This document shows positions 19,183-27,398 of a stretch of DNA of 64,000 nt, piece by piece. Every line of letters starts with the position of its first letter. Positions within the stretch are counted from its first letter, which is position 1. The DNA is from Rhizobium vallis (GTDB lineage: Bacteria; Pseudomonadota; Alphaproteobacteria; Rhizobiales; Rhizobiaceae). Both the position numbers and the translations under genes were made by a program. The DNA lies in NCBI RefSeq assembly GCF_003985155.1, contig NZ_ML133686.1, positions 900,001-964,000 of the forward strand, written 5' to 3'. The notes beneath the pieces were generated by a model, which did no database searches, was not told the DNA's origin, and was given only the letters and a program-made list of their open reading frames with translations.

Positions 19183-21909
19183 CTATTTCAGCTTCTTCTT
19201 TAGGTCATAAAGCGCATCCAGCGCCTCGCGCGGCGTCATGTCGTCGAGGCTCAACGCCTTCAGCGTCTCTTCGACCTTGGACGGGCCGCGGGCCGTTTCC
19301 TCGCGGCGCACCGCTACCTGGAAAAGCGGCAGGTCATCGATCAGCTGGCTCGCCGGGTTCTTGCGGTCGGCATCTTCGAGGCGGGTCAGCACGTCGCGGG
19401 CGCGCGCCACGACCGAGGCAGGAAGCCCGGCAAGGCGGGCCACCTGGATGCCGTAGGAGCGGTCCGCCGCACCGGGGCCGACCTCGTGAAGGAAGATGAC
19501 GTCGCCGTCCCACTCCTTGACGCGCATCGTGGCATTCGATAGCCGACCAAGCTTTTCTGAAAGCACGGTCAGCTCATGAAAATGCGTGGCGAAGAGGCCG
19601 CGGCAGCGGTTGGCCTCATGCAGGTGCTCGACGGCCGCCCAGGCGATTGAAAGACCGTCGAAGGTGGCGGTGCCGCGGCCGATCTCGTCGAGAATGACGA
19701 GCGAGCGGTCGCTTGCCTGGTTGAGGATCGCAGCCGTTTCCACCATCTCGACCATGAAGGTCGAGCGCCCGCGCGCGAGATCGTCGGATGCGCCGACGCG
19801 CGAGAACAGCCGGTCGACGATGCCGATATGGGCTGATGTCGCAGGCACGAAGGAGCCCATCTGCGCCATGATCGATATCAATGCGTTCTGACGCAGGAAG
19901 GTCGACTTACCGCCCATGTTGGGGCCGGTGAGCAGCCAGATCGCGCCGTCCTTGTCGTCGGTCTTTGGCGAGAGGTCGCAATTGTTGGCGACGAAGGGGC
20001 CGCCGGCCTGGCGGCGCAGCGCCTGTTCGACGACGGGATGACGCCCGCCTTCGATGGCAAACATCTTCGAGCCATCGACCTGCGGCCGGCAATAGGCCTG
20101 CTCTTCGGCGAGAAGCGCGAGACCGGCGGCGACGTCGATGACGGCAAGCGCCCGCGCGCCCGCCTTGATCGCCTCGGCCTCCGAAACGACCGCGGTCGTC
20201 ATCCTGTCGAAGGCTTCGAGTTCGATCGAAAGCGCCCGGTCGGCGGCGTTGGCGATGCGGCTTTCGAGATCGGCAAGTTCTGTCGTGGTGAAGCGCATGG
20301 CGCTCGCCATCGTCTGGCGATGGATGAAGCGGGCCTTCGCCTCGGCCGTATCCGTCATAGGTCCGGCATTGCCAGCGGTGACCTCGATGAAATAACCAAG
20401 GATGTTGTTGTGCTTGATCTTCAGCGACCGGATGCCGGTTTCCTCGGCATATTGCAATTGCAGGCCGGCGATGACGCGACGCGATTGGTCGCGCAGCGCC
20501 CGGACCTCGTCGAGTTCGGCACTGGCGCCGTCGCGAAGGAAGCCGCCATCCCGTTTCAGGAGCGGCAATTCGTCGGCAAGCGTTTCGGCAAGCAGGTTTT
20601 CCAGGCTCGCGGGAAGGGCTTGCAACCCCGACAGCGCCTGGCCGAGTTCTTCCGGCAGCATCGCCTTGCCGAGCAGGCCGGCAAGCCCGGCTGCCGCTTC
20701 GAGCCCCTGGCGGATCGCAGAGAGATCGCGCGGGCCGCCGCGGTCGAGCGCCAGGCGCGACAGGGCCCGCGGCATGTCGGGCACATGTTTCAGCGTGTCG
20801 CGCAGCTGGCCGCAGAGCGAGGGCTCATCGATCAGGAAGCCGATCGAATCGAGCCGCGCATTGATGCGGACGGGATCGGTGAGCGGCGACATCAGCCGTT
20901 CGGCCAGAAGCCGCGCGCCGGCGCCGGTGACGGTACGGTCGATCGCCTTCAGCAGCGAGCCGTTGCGATCGCCTGAAAGCGTGCGGGCCAGTTCCAGATT
21001 GGCGCGGGTGGCGGGGTCGATGAAGAGCGTCGAAGCCCCACTCTCCCGCTCCGGCTTTCCGAGCGGCGGTCGCTCGGCGATCTGCGTCTTTTCGACGTAG
21101 GCGACGGCGGCGGCCGCTGCCGCAAGCTCGGCGCGCGAGAAGGTGCCGAAACCGTCGAGTGTCGCGACTGAGAAATAACGCGCGATCCGGCCTTCGGCGC
21201 TGGCGCTGTCGAAGAGCACGGCAGGCTGCGGCACGGCGGTGCGGCCGAGGACGTCGAAGACGGCCTTGAGTTCGGGATCGTGGAAGATCGTATCGGGCAG
21301 GATGAGTTCGCGCGGATCGATGCGCAGGATATCGGCAAGCAGCCGCGAGGCTTCGGTCTCGGCCAGCCGGAAGACGCCTGTGGAAATATCGATCCAGGCG
21401 AGCGCCAGCGTCGGTTCGGCCCCGCCGCGAATGCGGGTAAGCGCCATCAGATAGTTGGATTCCGAGGGCGAAAGCAGCTTTTCCTCGGTGATCGTGCCCG
21501 GCGTGACCAAGCGAACGACGTCGCGCTTGACGACCGATTTGCCGCCGCGCTTCTTGGCCTCGGCCGGATCCTCGATCTGTTCGCAGACGGCGACACGGAA
21601 ACCGAGCGAAATTAGCTTCTGCAGATAATCGTCGGCGGCATGCACGGGCACGCCACACATCGGGATATCCTGGCCCATGTGCTGGCCGCGCTTCGTGAGG
21701 GTGATGCCGAGCGCGCGCGATGCCTCCAGCGCATCCTCGAAGAACAGCTCGTAGAAATCGCCCATGCGATAGAAGAGCAGCGAACCCGGATTGTTCGCCT
21801 TGATCTCGATATATTGCTCCATCATCGGCGTCGCCGAGGCACGGCTTTCCGCCGTGGCCAACTCAGCGGCCGAAAAGGCTTCATTCCCAATGTCTATTCG
21901 TGCGTTCAC
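19183..21909 (-). CDS. mutS: DNA mismatch repair protein MutS
   Basis: A 908-residue ATPase that finds mismatches. The N-terminal mismatch-reading motif GDFYELF gives F52 and E54. The C-terminal ATPase has Walker [14 protein letters not shown], Walker B-type [12 protein letters not shown] and the FATHFHEL helix. Length and domain order are normal. It starts 113 bases from the divergently transcribed tme gene. In other rhizobia it also sits next to glnD. Confidence 0.97.
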   Translation of the reverse strand: MNARIDIGNEAFSAAELATAESRASATPMMEQYIEIKANNPGSLLFYRMGDFYELFFEDALEASRALGITLTKRGQHMGQDIPMCGVPVHAADDYLQKLISLGFRVAVCEQIEDPAEAKKRGGKSVVKRDVVRLVTPGTITEEKLLSPSESNYLMALTRIRGGAEPTLALAWIDISTGVFRLAETEASRLLADILRIDPRELILPDTIFHDPELKAVFDVLGRTAVPQPAVLFDSASAEGRIARYFSVATLDGFGTFSRAELAAAAAAVAYVEKTQIAERPPLGKPERESGASTLFIDPATRANLELARTLSGDRNGSLLKAIDRTVTGAGARLLAERLMSPLTDPVRINARLDSIGFLIDEPSLCGQLRDTLKHVPDMPRALSRLALDRGGPRDLSAIRQGLEAAAGLAGLLGKAMLPEELGQALSGLQALPASLENLLAETLADELPLLKRDGGFLRDGASAELDEVRALRDQSRRVIAGLQLQYAEETGIRSLKIKHNNILGYFIEVTAGNAGPMTDTAEAKARFIHRQTMASAMRFTTTELADLESRIANAADRALSIELEAFDRMTTAVVSEAEAIKAGARALAVIDVAAGLALLAEEQAYCRPQVDGSKMFAIEGGRHPVVEQALRRQAGGPFVANNCDLSPKTDDKDGAIWLLTGPNMGGKSTFLRQNALISIMAQMGSFVPATSAHIGIVDRLFSRVGASDDLARGRSTFMVEMVETAAILNQASDRSLVILDEIGRGTATFDGLSIAWAAVEHLHEANRCRGLFATHFHELTVLSEKLGRLSNATMRVKEWDGDVIFLHEVGPGAADRSYGIQVARLAGLPASVVARARDVLTRLEDADRKNPASQLIDDLPLFQVAVRREETARGPSKVEETLKALSLDDMTPREALDALYDLKKKLK

Positions 21910-22022
21910 GGAGGTGCAGTTTTTCCCAAAAAAACAGGTGCCAACCCTATCCGCGCGCCGCTATAGATGACAACAGCATTTGAGGAAGAGCGAAGCGTCG
22001 CCCACAGGACGTTGGAGGATTT

Positions 22023-24308
22023 ATGCCCGATATCGATAAGAAGGACCGGCCGGTGACCTCAGTGACCGACCAGGAGGCGCTCGATTTTCACGCAATGGGC
22101 CGGCCCGGCAAGCTGGAGATCAACCCGACCAAGCCGATGGCGACACAGCGCGACCTCTCGCTCGCCTATTCGCCGGGTGTTGCCGTACCCGTCAAGGCGA
22201 TCGCCGCCGATCCGCAGACGGCCTATGATTACACGGCGCGCGGCAACATGGTCGCCGTCATATCAAACGGCACTGCCATTCTCGGCCTCGGCAATCTCGG
22301 CGCACTGGCCTCCAAGCCCGTCATGGAAGGCAAGTCGGTGCTCTTCAAACGCTTCGCCGACGTCGATTCCATCGATCTCGAAATCGATACCGAAAATGTC
22401 GACGAGTTCATCAACTGCGTGCGCTTCCTCGGCCCCTCCTTCGGCGGCATCAATCTCGAGGATATCAAGGCGCCTGATTGTTTCGTCATCGAAAGCCGGC
22501 TGCGCGAACTGATGGACATTCCCGTCTTCCACGACGACCAGCATGGGACGGCGATCATCGCAGCTGCCGGCTTGATCAACGCGCTTGAGCTGACCGGCCG
22601 CGACCTGAAGACGACGAAGCTCGTCTGCAATGGTGCGGGAGCAGCGGCGATTGCCTGCGTCGAACTGATCAAGGCGATGGGTTTTGCGCCTGAAAACATC
22701 ATCCTCTGCGATACCAAGGGCGTCATCTACCAGGGCCGCACCGAAGGCATGAACCAGTGGAAATCGGCGCATGCGGCAAAGACCGACACGCGCACGCTGG
22801 AAGAAGCGATGAAGGGTGCCGACGTCATTTTCGGCCTGTCGCAGAAGGGCGCGTTCTCGGCCGATATGATCCGCTCGATGGCGGATCGGCCGATTATCTT
22901 CGCCATGGCCAATCCCGATCCCGAGATCACGCCGGAAGAAGTGGCGCGCATCCGCGACGACGCCATCATGGCGACCGGCCGTTCGGACTATCCGAACCAG
23001 GTCAACAACGTCCTTGGCTTTCCCTATATCTTCCGCGGCGCTCTCGATGTCCGTGCCTCCACAATCAACGACGCGATGAAGATCGCCGCCGTCAATGCGC
23101 TGGCAAACCTTGCCCGCGAGGACGTGCCAGACGACGTGGTCGCAGCCTACCAGGGCAACCGGCCGCGTTTCGGATCGCAATACATTATCCCCGTGCCCTT
23201 CGATCCCAGGCTGATCTCGGCGATCCCGGTCGCAGTTGCCGAGGCCGCGATCGAAAGCGGTGTGGCCCGCAAAGTCATCACCGACATGGCGGGCTATGCC
23301 CGCGAGCTTTCGGGGCGTCGCGATCCGATCGCTTCGACGCTCGCCAGCCTCTACGAGCGCGTTCGCCGCCGCCCGAAGCGGATCGTCTTTGCCGAGGCCG
23401 AGGAAGAACAGGTCCTGCGCGCAGCACTTTCCTACGCCAACCAGCAGCTCGGCACCGCCATTTTGCTTGGCCGCGAGGATCTGATCCGTGCGACGGCCGA
23501 ACGCGCCGGCATCGATCTCAACCGGCCGGGCCTCGAAATCGTCAATGCCCGCATCTCGACCCGTGTCGAGGCCTATATTGACTATCTCTATGCCAGGCTG
23601 CAGCGGAAGGGTTATCTCCATCGCGACGCCCAGCGACTGATCCACAACGACCGCAACCACTTCGCCGCCACCATGGTGGCCTTGGGTGACGCCGACGGCA
23701 TGGTGACGGGGATTACCCGCAACTATTCGACGGCGCTCGAGGATGTGCGCCGCTGCATCGACGCAAAGCCCGGCCACCGGATCATCGGCGTGTCGCTGGC
23801 GCTCTGCCGCGGCCGCACGGTCTTCGTCGCCGATACGGCGGTGCATGACATGCCCACAGCTGAGGAACTTGCCGATATCGCCGAAGAGGCCGCCGGTCTG
23901 GCGCGGCGCATGGGCTATCAGCCGCGTGTCGCCCTGCTTGCCTATTCCACTTTCGGCCATCCGTCGGGCGAACGCTCCGAGCGGGTGCGTGAAGCAGTGA
24001 AGATCCTCGACAAGCGCCGCGTCGATTTCGAATATGACGGCGAGATGGCCGCAGACGTCGCGCTGAACCGCAAGGTGATGGAGCAATATCCATTCTGCCG
24101 CCTTTCCGGTCCCGCCAACGTGCTTGTCATGCCGGCCTTCCACTCGGCCTCGATCTCCACCAAGATGCTGCAGGAGCTCGGTGGCTCCACCGTGATCGGC
24201 CCGATCCTCGTCGGCGTCGACAAGGCGGTGCAGATCACCTCGATGGGCGCCAAGGATTCCGACATCGTCAACATGGCGGCGATCGCCGCCTACGGCGCGG
24301 GTTCTTGA
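22023..24308 (+). CDS. tme: NAD(P)-dependent malic enzyme with C-terminal phosphotransacetylase-like domain, Tme-like
   Basis: A 761-residue fusion: malic enzyme domain (about 15-425; LSLAYSPGVAVPVKAIA and the dinucleotide-binding VCNGAGAAAIACVELIKAMG are visible) and a phosphate acetyltransferase-like domain (about 440-761). It turns malate into pyruvate and CO2. Rhizobia have two such enzymes, the NAD-type Dme needed in bacteroids and the NADP-type Tme. The place between mutS and olsB matches tme in S. meliloti, but cofactor choice cannot be read directly. The phosphotransacetylase domain is usually inactive in these fusions and may have a regulatory role. An SD-like TTGGAGG stands upstream of the ATG. 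Confidence 0.92.
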   Translation: MPDIDKKDRPVTSVTDQEALDFHAMGRPGKLEINPTKPMATQRDLSLAYSPGVAVPVKAIAADPQTAYDYTARGNMVAVISNGTAILGLGNLGALASKPVMEGKSVLFKRFADVDSIDLEIDTENVDEFINCVRFLGPSFGGINLEDIKAPDCFVIESRLRELMDIPVFHDDQHGTAIIAAAGLINALELTGRDLKTTKLVCNGAGAAAIACVELIKAMGFAPENIILCDTKGVIYQGRTEGMNQWKSAHAAKTDTRTLEEAMKGADVIFGLSQKGAFSADMIRSMADRPIIFAMANPDPEITPEEVARIRDDAIMATGRSDYPNQVNNVLGFPYIFRGALDVRASTINDAMKIAAVNALANLAREDVPDDVVAAYQGNRPRFGSQYIIPVPFDPRLISAIPVAVAEAAIESGVARKVITDMAGYARELSGRRDPIASTLASLYERVRRRPKRIVFAEAEEEQVLRAALSYANQQLGTAILLGREDLIRATAERAGIDLNRPGLEIVNARISTRVEAYIDYLYARLQRKGYLHRDAQRLIHNDRNHFAATMVALGDADGMVTGITRNYSTALEDVRRCIDAKPGHRIIGVSLALCRGRTVFVADTAVHDMPTAEELADIAEEAAGLARRMGYQPRVALLAYSTFGHPSGERSERVREAVKILDKRRVDFEYDGEMAADVALNRKVMEQYPFCRLSGPANVLVMPAFHSASISTKMLQELGGSTVIGPILVGVDKAVQITSMGAKDSDIVNMAAIAAYGAGS

Positions 24309-24478
24309 ACTCCATCTGCTCTGAATGAGACGGCTTTCGGTGTCCGGCTGACAGCGCGTCAGTTGGGCACCGCTTGTGGATTAGTCTTTACCCGGCTTTC
24401 GAACGGCGAAATTTGCGCTAAACTTCTTAGCATCCGACTGACTTCAAGGTCTTTTCCGATCCTTGCGCGATTCCGTCC

Positions 24479-24509
24479 CATAAACTAAGTTGGCCGAACT
24501 AAGTTTATG
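24479..24509. promoter_or_regulatory. Palindromic operator of the Phd-VapC module
   Basis: Arms of 13 bases, CATAAACTAAGTT and its inverted copy with one mismatch, surround a 5-base centre just ahead of the antitoxin gene. Such palindromes are the usual autoregulatory sites of antitoxins. An alternative ATG at 24507 would start inside this site, which supports the downstream start at 24525. Confidence 0.7.
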
Positions 24510-24524
24510 GATGCCGGAGCCGCC

Positions 24525-24764
24525 ATGCGAATCATCAACATCCATGAGGCAAAAACCCATCTGTCTCGGCTGGTTGAAAACGCGGCCAACGGCGAGATCT
24601 TCATGATCGCCAAGGCCGGCAGGCCGCTGGTCAAGGTGGTGCCGCTCGATGCCGGCACACAGGAGGTCCGCCGTATCGGTTTCCTGAAGGGGCGCATCTC
24701 CGTGCCCGATGATTTCGACCGGATGGACCTGCAGGAACTTTCAAGCTTTTCGGAGCCGCGATGA
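24525..24764 (+). CDS. Antitoxin of the Phd/YefM family
   Basis: A 79-residue protein with the Phd/YefM N-terminal fold: MRIINIHEAKTHLSRLVENA, then GEIFMIAKAGRPLVKVVPL. It should bind the operator palindrome and neutralise the toxin with its C-terminal tail. The start at 24525 has GGAG seven bases ahead. The stop overlaps the toxin start in an ATGA arrangement. The pair lies in the space between tme and olsB, genes that adjoin in S. meliloti, so it looks inserted. Confidence 0.9.
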   Translation: MRIINIHEAKTHLSRLVENAANGEIFMIAKAGRPLVKVVPLDAGTQEVRRIGFLKGRISVPDDFDRMDLQELSSFSEPR

Positions 24765-25150
24765 AGCTGCTTCTCGATACGCTGCTGCTGATCTGGCTCG
24801 CCGAAGATTCGCCGAAACTGCCGGTGGCGGCGAGGGAATTGGTCACCGATCCGATCAACCAGCTGTTTTTCAGCCCGGCAAGCTTCGGTGAGCTCAGTGC
24901 CAAGCACGCCATCGGCCGTGACGATTTCAATCTCGATCCGCCGCTTTTCTATCGCGCCCTTGTCGACAACGATTATCGCGAACTGCCGATCACCGTCATG
25001 CATACGCTGGCGGTGCACCGTCTTCCCCCGATCCATGCCGATCCCTTCGACCGGATCCTCGTTGCGCAATCGATCGTCGAGGGCATTCAACTGCTGACGA
25101 CGGACGAGACGATCGCGCTCTATCCCGGTCCCATCCGCCTTTTCCGTTAG
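24761..25150 (+). CDS. VapC-type PIN-domain toxin
   Basis: A 129-residue PIN-domain ribonuclease. Acidic metal-binding residues are visible in LLLDTLLLIWL (Asp near the N-terminus), SFGELSAKHAIG (Glu), HADPFDRILVAQ (Asp) and LLTTDETIALY (Asp). VapC toxins cut tRNA or rRNA when freed from the antitoxin. All expected acidic residues are present, so the toxin is probably active. It overlaps the antitoxin gene by four bases. Confidence 0.9.
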   Translation: MKLLLDTLLLIWLAEDSPKLPVAARELVTDPINQLFFSPASFGELSAKHAIGRDDFNLDPPLFYRALVDNDYRELPITVMHTLAVHRLPPIHADPFDRILVAQSIVEGIQLLTTDETIALYPGPIRLFR

Positions 25151-25358
25151 CGGACAAACCGCCCTGATTCCGTTGCGAAGCATCCTAGGCCGGCCTAAGC
25201 AAGCGCAGGGCACGGCCCTTCCTATAAGTCATACTTTTGATGCAATAACCTTATACGCGCGGCATAGTTCGCCCGCATAGAACTGGAAAAAGGCTGCGGG
25301 CAATAGACGGTTTCGCTGCTCAGTTATTTAGATATTTCATCAGCCATTTTGGGTTCCC

Positions 25359-26345
25359 ATGCTAGAAAATGCGTCCCCCAATTTCACCGCCCGTTTTCAG
25401 GGGACAACTTTCGACGATATGGTGGAGGCCCTGACCAAGGGGTTCGGTTCGTTCTACGCATGGCGCAACGGTCGAGAGAAACCACTCGACTGGAAGGTCG
25501 GGTTTTGGGGTGACGAAAGCTTGTCGCTGGTCAGCAACCAGGATTCCGGCGACTGGGGTGCAAGAACGGCACATGGGTCGGAGACTCTGGCAATCATCGT
25601 TCCGCGCACTGGCGCTCTCAATGTAGCGCTTGGTCGGACCGTGGTGGAAGCCACACCTGGGCGGCTGCTATTGACGAACAATATCGAGCCGGAATGGATT
25701 TCCGTACAAGCAGCGCCTCACCGGTCCGACACACTCAGTCTGAATTGGACAATCATAGCTCAGGCCGTCGCCTCCGTTCTGGAGACACCCTTGGTCGGGG
25801 CGATGGACTTGGCACCGGTCATTGATTTTTCCACGGCAGTAGGACGGCTGTTCGGCAGTCTCGCACAAACGATCATCATCGGCATGCGCAACAACGGGCC
25901 GCTATTTCAATCGCCAATCGCCATGTCGAACCTCACCCAGGCGCTTGCCGATCTCGTGGTGCGGCTGGTTCCTCATCGCCTTTCGCATCTGCTCGACAAG
26001 AAAATCCATCTGATAGCGCCGCGGCACGTCCGTCGAGCCATTGAATTCATGCATGCCAACATCGCCCAGCCGTTGACAATGCAGAGTGTCGCGGAGGCGG
26101 CAAACGTTTCCATTCGTGCTCTTGAAATCGGTTTTCGTGATTTCAAGGGAACCTCACCGTCAGCCTACCTCAGGGCAATCCGCTTACAAGCCGTCCGAGA
26201 GGATCTGTGCAATCCCTGGAACCGGGAGCCGCTGCGGGACATCTGCCTGAAGTGGGGGTTCTTTCACTTTGGCCGTTTTGCCGCAATTTATCGGGCGGCG
26301 TATGGTGAGAACCCGTCGGACACGAGAAGACGATCCGGCATATAA
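25359..26345 (+). CDS. AraC-family transcriptional regulator
   Basis: A 328-residue regulator with an AraC-binding-like N-terminal domain (about 20-200) and a C-terminal AraC/XylS double helix-turn-helix (about 230-325; VAEAANVSIRALEIGFRDFKG and the second helix WGFFHFGRFAAIYRAAYGENPS). Base composition is lower in G+C than its neighbours. It has no partner gene on its strand and lies in the same tme-olsB gap as the toxin-antitoxin pair, so both may have arrived as accessory DNA. Its effector and targets are unknown. The 208 bases before it hold no clear gene. Confidence 0.88.
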   Translation: MLENASPNFTARFQGTTFDDMVEALTKGFGSFYAWRNGREKPLDWKVGFWGDESLSLVSNQDSGDWGARTAHGSETLAIIVPRTGALNVALGRTVVEATPGRLLLTNNIEPEWISVQAAPHRSDTLSLNWTIIAQAVASVLETPLVGAMDLAPVIDFSTAVGRLFGSLAQTIIIGMRNNGPLFQSPIAMSNLTQALADLVVRLVPHRLSHLLDKKIHLIAPRHVRRAIEFMHANIAQPLTMQSVAEAANVSIRALEIGFRDFKGTSPSAYLRAIRLQAVREDLCNPWNREPLRDICLKWGFFHFGRFAAIYRAAYGENPSDTRRRSGI

Positions 26346-26410
26346 GGCCACGCCATCGGCCAAGCTCACTTTGGCGTCTCGCAGGCAGATGATCGTCCGC
26401 TTTGCGCCAA

Positions 26411-27289
26411 CTAGCTCGCGAAGCGGCCTGCGTCGGCGCCGTAGTAATTCAGGTAGCGGTCCGAAATGCTGGAGATCGGCAGCACGATCAGCACGTCGGT
26501 CGTGTTGAAGGCATGGTCGACGACCGCGCTGGAGCCAACCATTGCGCCGAGGCGCAGATAACCCTTGATCAGCGGCGGCAGAGCCAACAGCGCCCGCTTC
26601 GGGTTAACAGCCTCGACCGGCATCAGGTCCATGTTGCGGGCGAGATGCGGCAGGGCGCCGACGGCCCATTCGTTCTTCGCCAGCACAGTGTGATAAAGGA
26701 AAGACAGCGCCAGCGCATGGCTTTCGAGATAGACGCCAGGGAACGAGGCGCAGCCGAACATGGCACTGACGCCGTGCTTCAGCGCATAGGCCCAGTTGCC
26801 CTGCCAAAGCAACTCGACGGTGCGCTTGGTGCGGTATTCCGGCAGCACGCAGGAGCGGCCAAGCTCCATGAAACGTTTTTCCGGATGCTTCGCGATCAGG
26901 CCCTCGATTTCGAACTCGGAAGCCGAGTAAAAACCGCCATTGGCGATCGCGACATCCTGACGCAATAGCCGGTAGGTGCCGACGATCTGGTCTTCCGGGT
27001 CGCCCTCGATCGAACGGTCGAGAACGAGGAGATGGTCGCAGACGGCATCATAGGCGTCGACATCGCGCTGGCGGCGCATGGCGTCCTGCGGCAGCTGCGC
27101 CTTCATTTCATTGACGAAAACGCGGTAGCGGACGGCCTGGGCGGCATCGATCTCGCGCGCCGTGCGGGCGAGGCGGGTCTCGAGATTGCCGATGCGGCCG
27201 AGAATATCGCCGTCCTTCTGCACAGCCGCCGTTGAGGGCCGTGCAGCCTCCGCGGTGGTGTCATGATTCAGGATGTCGATGGAGGACAT
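26411..27289 (-). CDS. olsB: L-ornithine N-alpha-acyltransferase OlsB
   Basis: A 292-residue GNAT-like acyltransferase that joins a 3-hydroxyacyl group from acyl-ACP to ornithine, making lyso-ornithine lipid. The core AQAVRYRVFVNEMKAQLP, MELGRSCVLPEYRTKRTVELLW and the FGCASFPGVYLESHALALS region are typical of OlsB. In S. meliloti the same gene (SMc01127) follows tme, matching the order here apart from the inserted genes. With olsA in the same window the two-step pathway is complete. Ornithine lipids replace phospholipids under phosphate limitation. Confidence 0.93.
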   Translation of the reverse strand: MSSIDILNHDTTAEAARPSTAAVQKDGDILGRIGNLETRLARTAREIDAAQAVRYRVFVNEMKAQLPQDAMRRQRDVDAYDAVCDHLLVLDRSIEGDPEDQIVGTYRLLRQDVAIANGGFYSASEFEIEGLIAKHPEKRFMELGRSCVLPEYRTKRTVELLWQGNWAYALKHGVSAMFGCASFPGVYLESHALALSFLYHTVLAKNEWAVGALPHLARNMDLMPVEAVNPKRALLALPPLIKGYLRLGAMVGSSAVVDHAFNTTDVLIVLPISSISDRYLNYYGADAGRFAS

Positions 27290-27398
27290 GGCGATTCTCC
27301 CGTTGCCGGCTTATCGACGCCATAAAACACTTCTATACGACAGGAAAGTGACATAATGCATTTTGCAACGCAAGAAGCGTGCCGGTTGTTTACGCGTC

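Noticed and set aside
22263..24143. Long open frame opposite tme
   Set aside because: Antisense to a complete malic enzyme gene, with His/Asp/Gly-rich translation typical of a shadow frame.
25186..25197. Perfect 12-base palindrome TAGGCCGGCCTA after the VapC gene
   Set aside because: It resembles the core of the two-part repeat, but the rest of the repeat is absent and a G+C-rich palindrome of this length can arise by chance.
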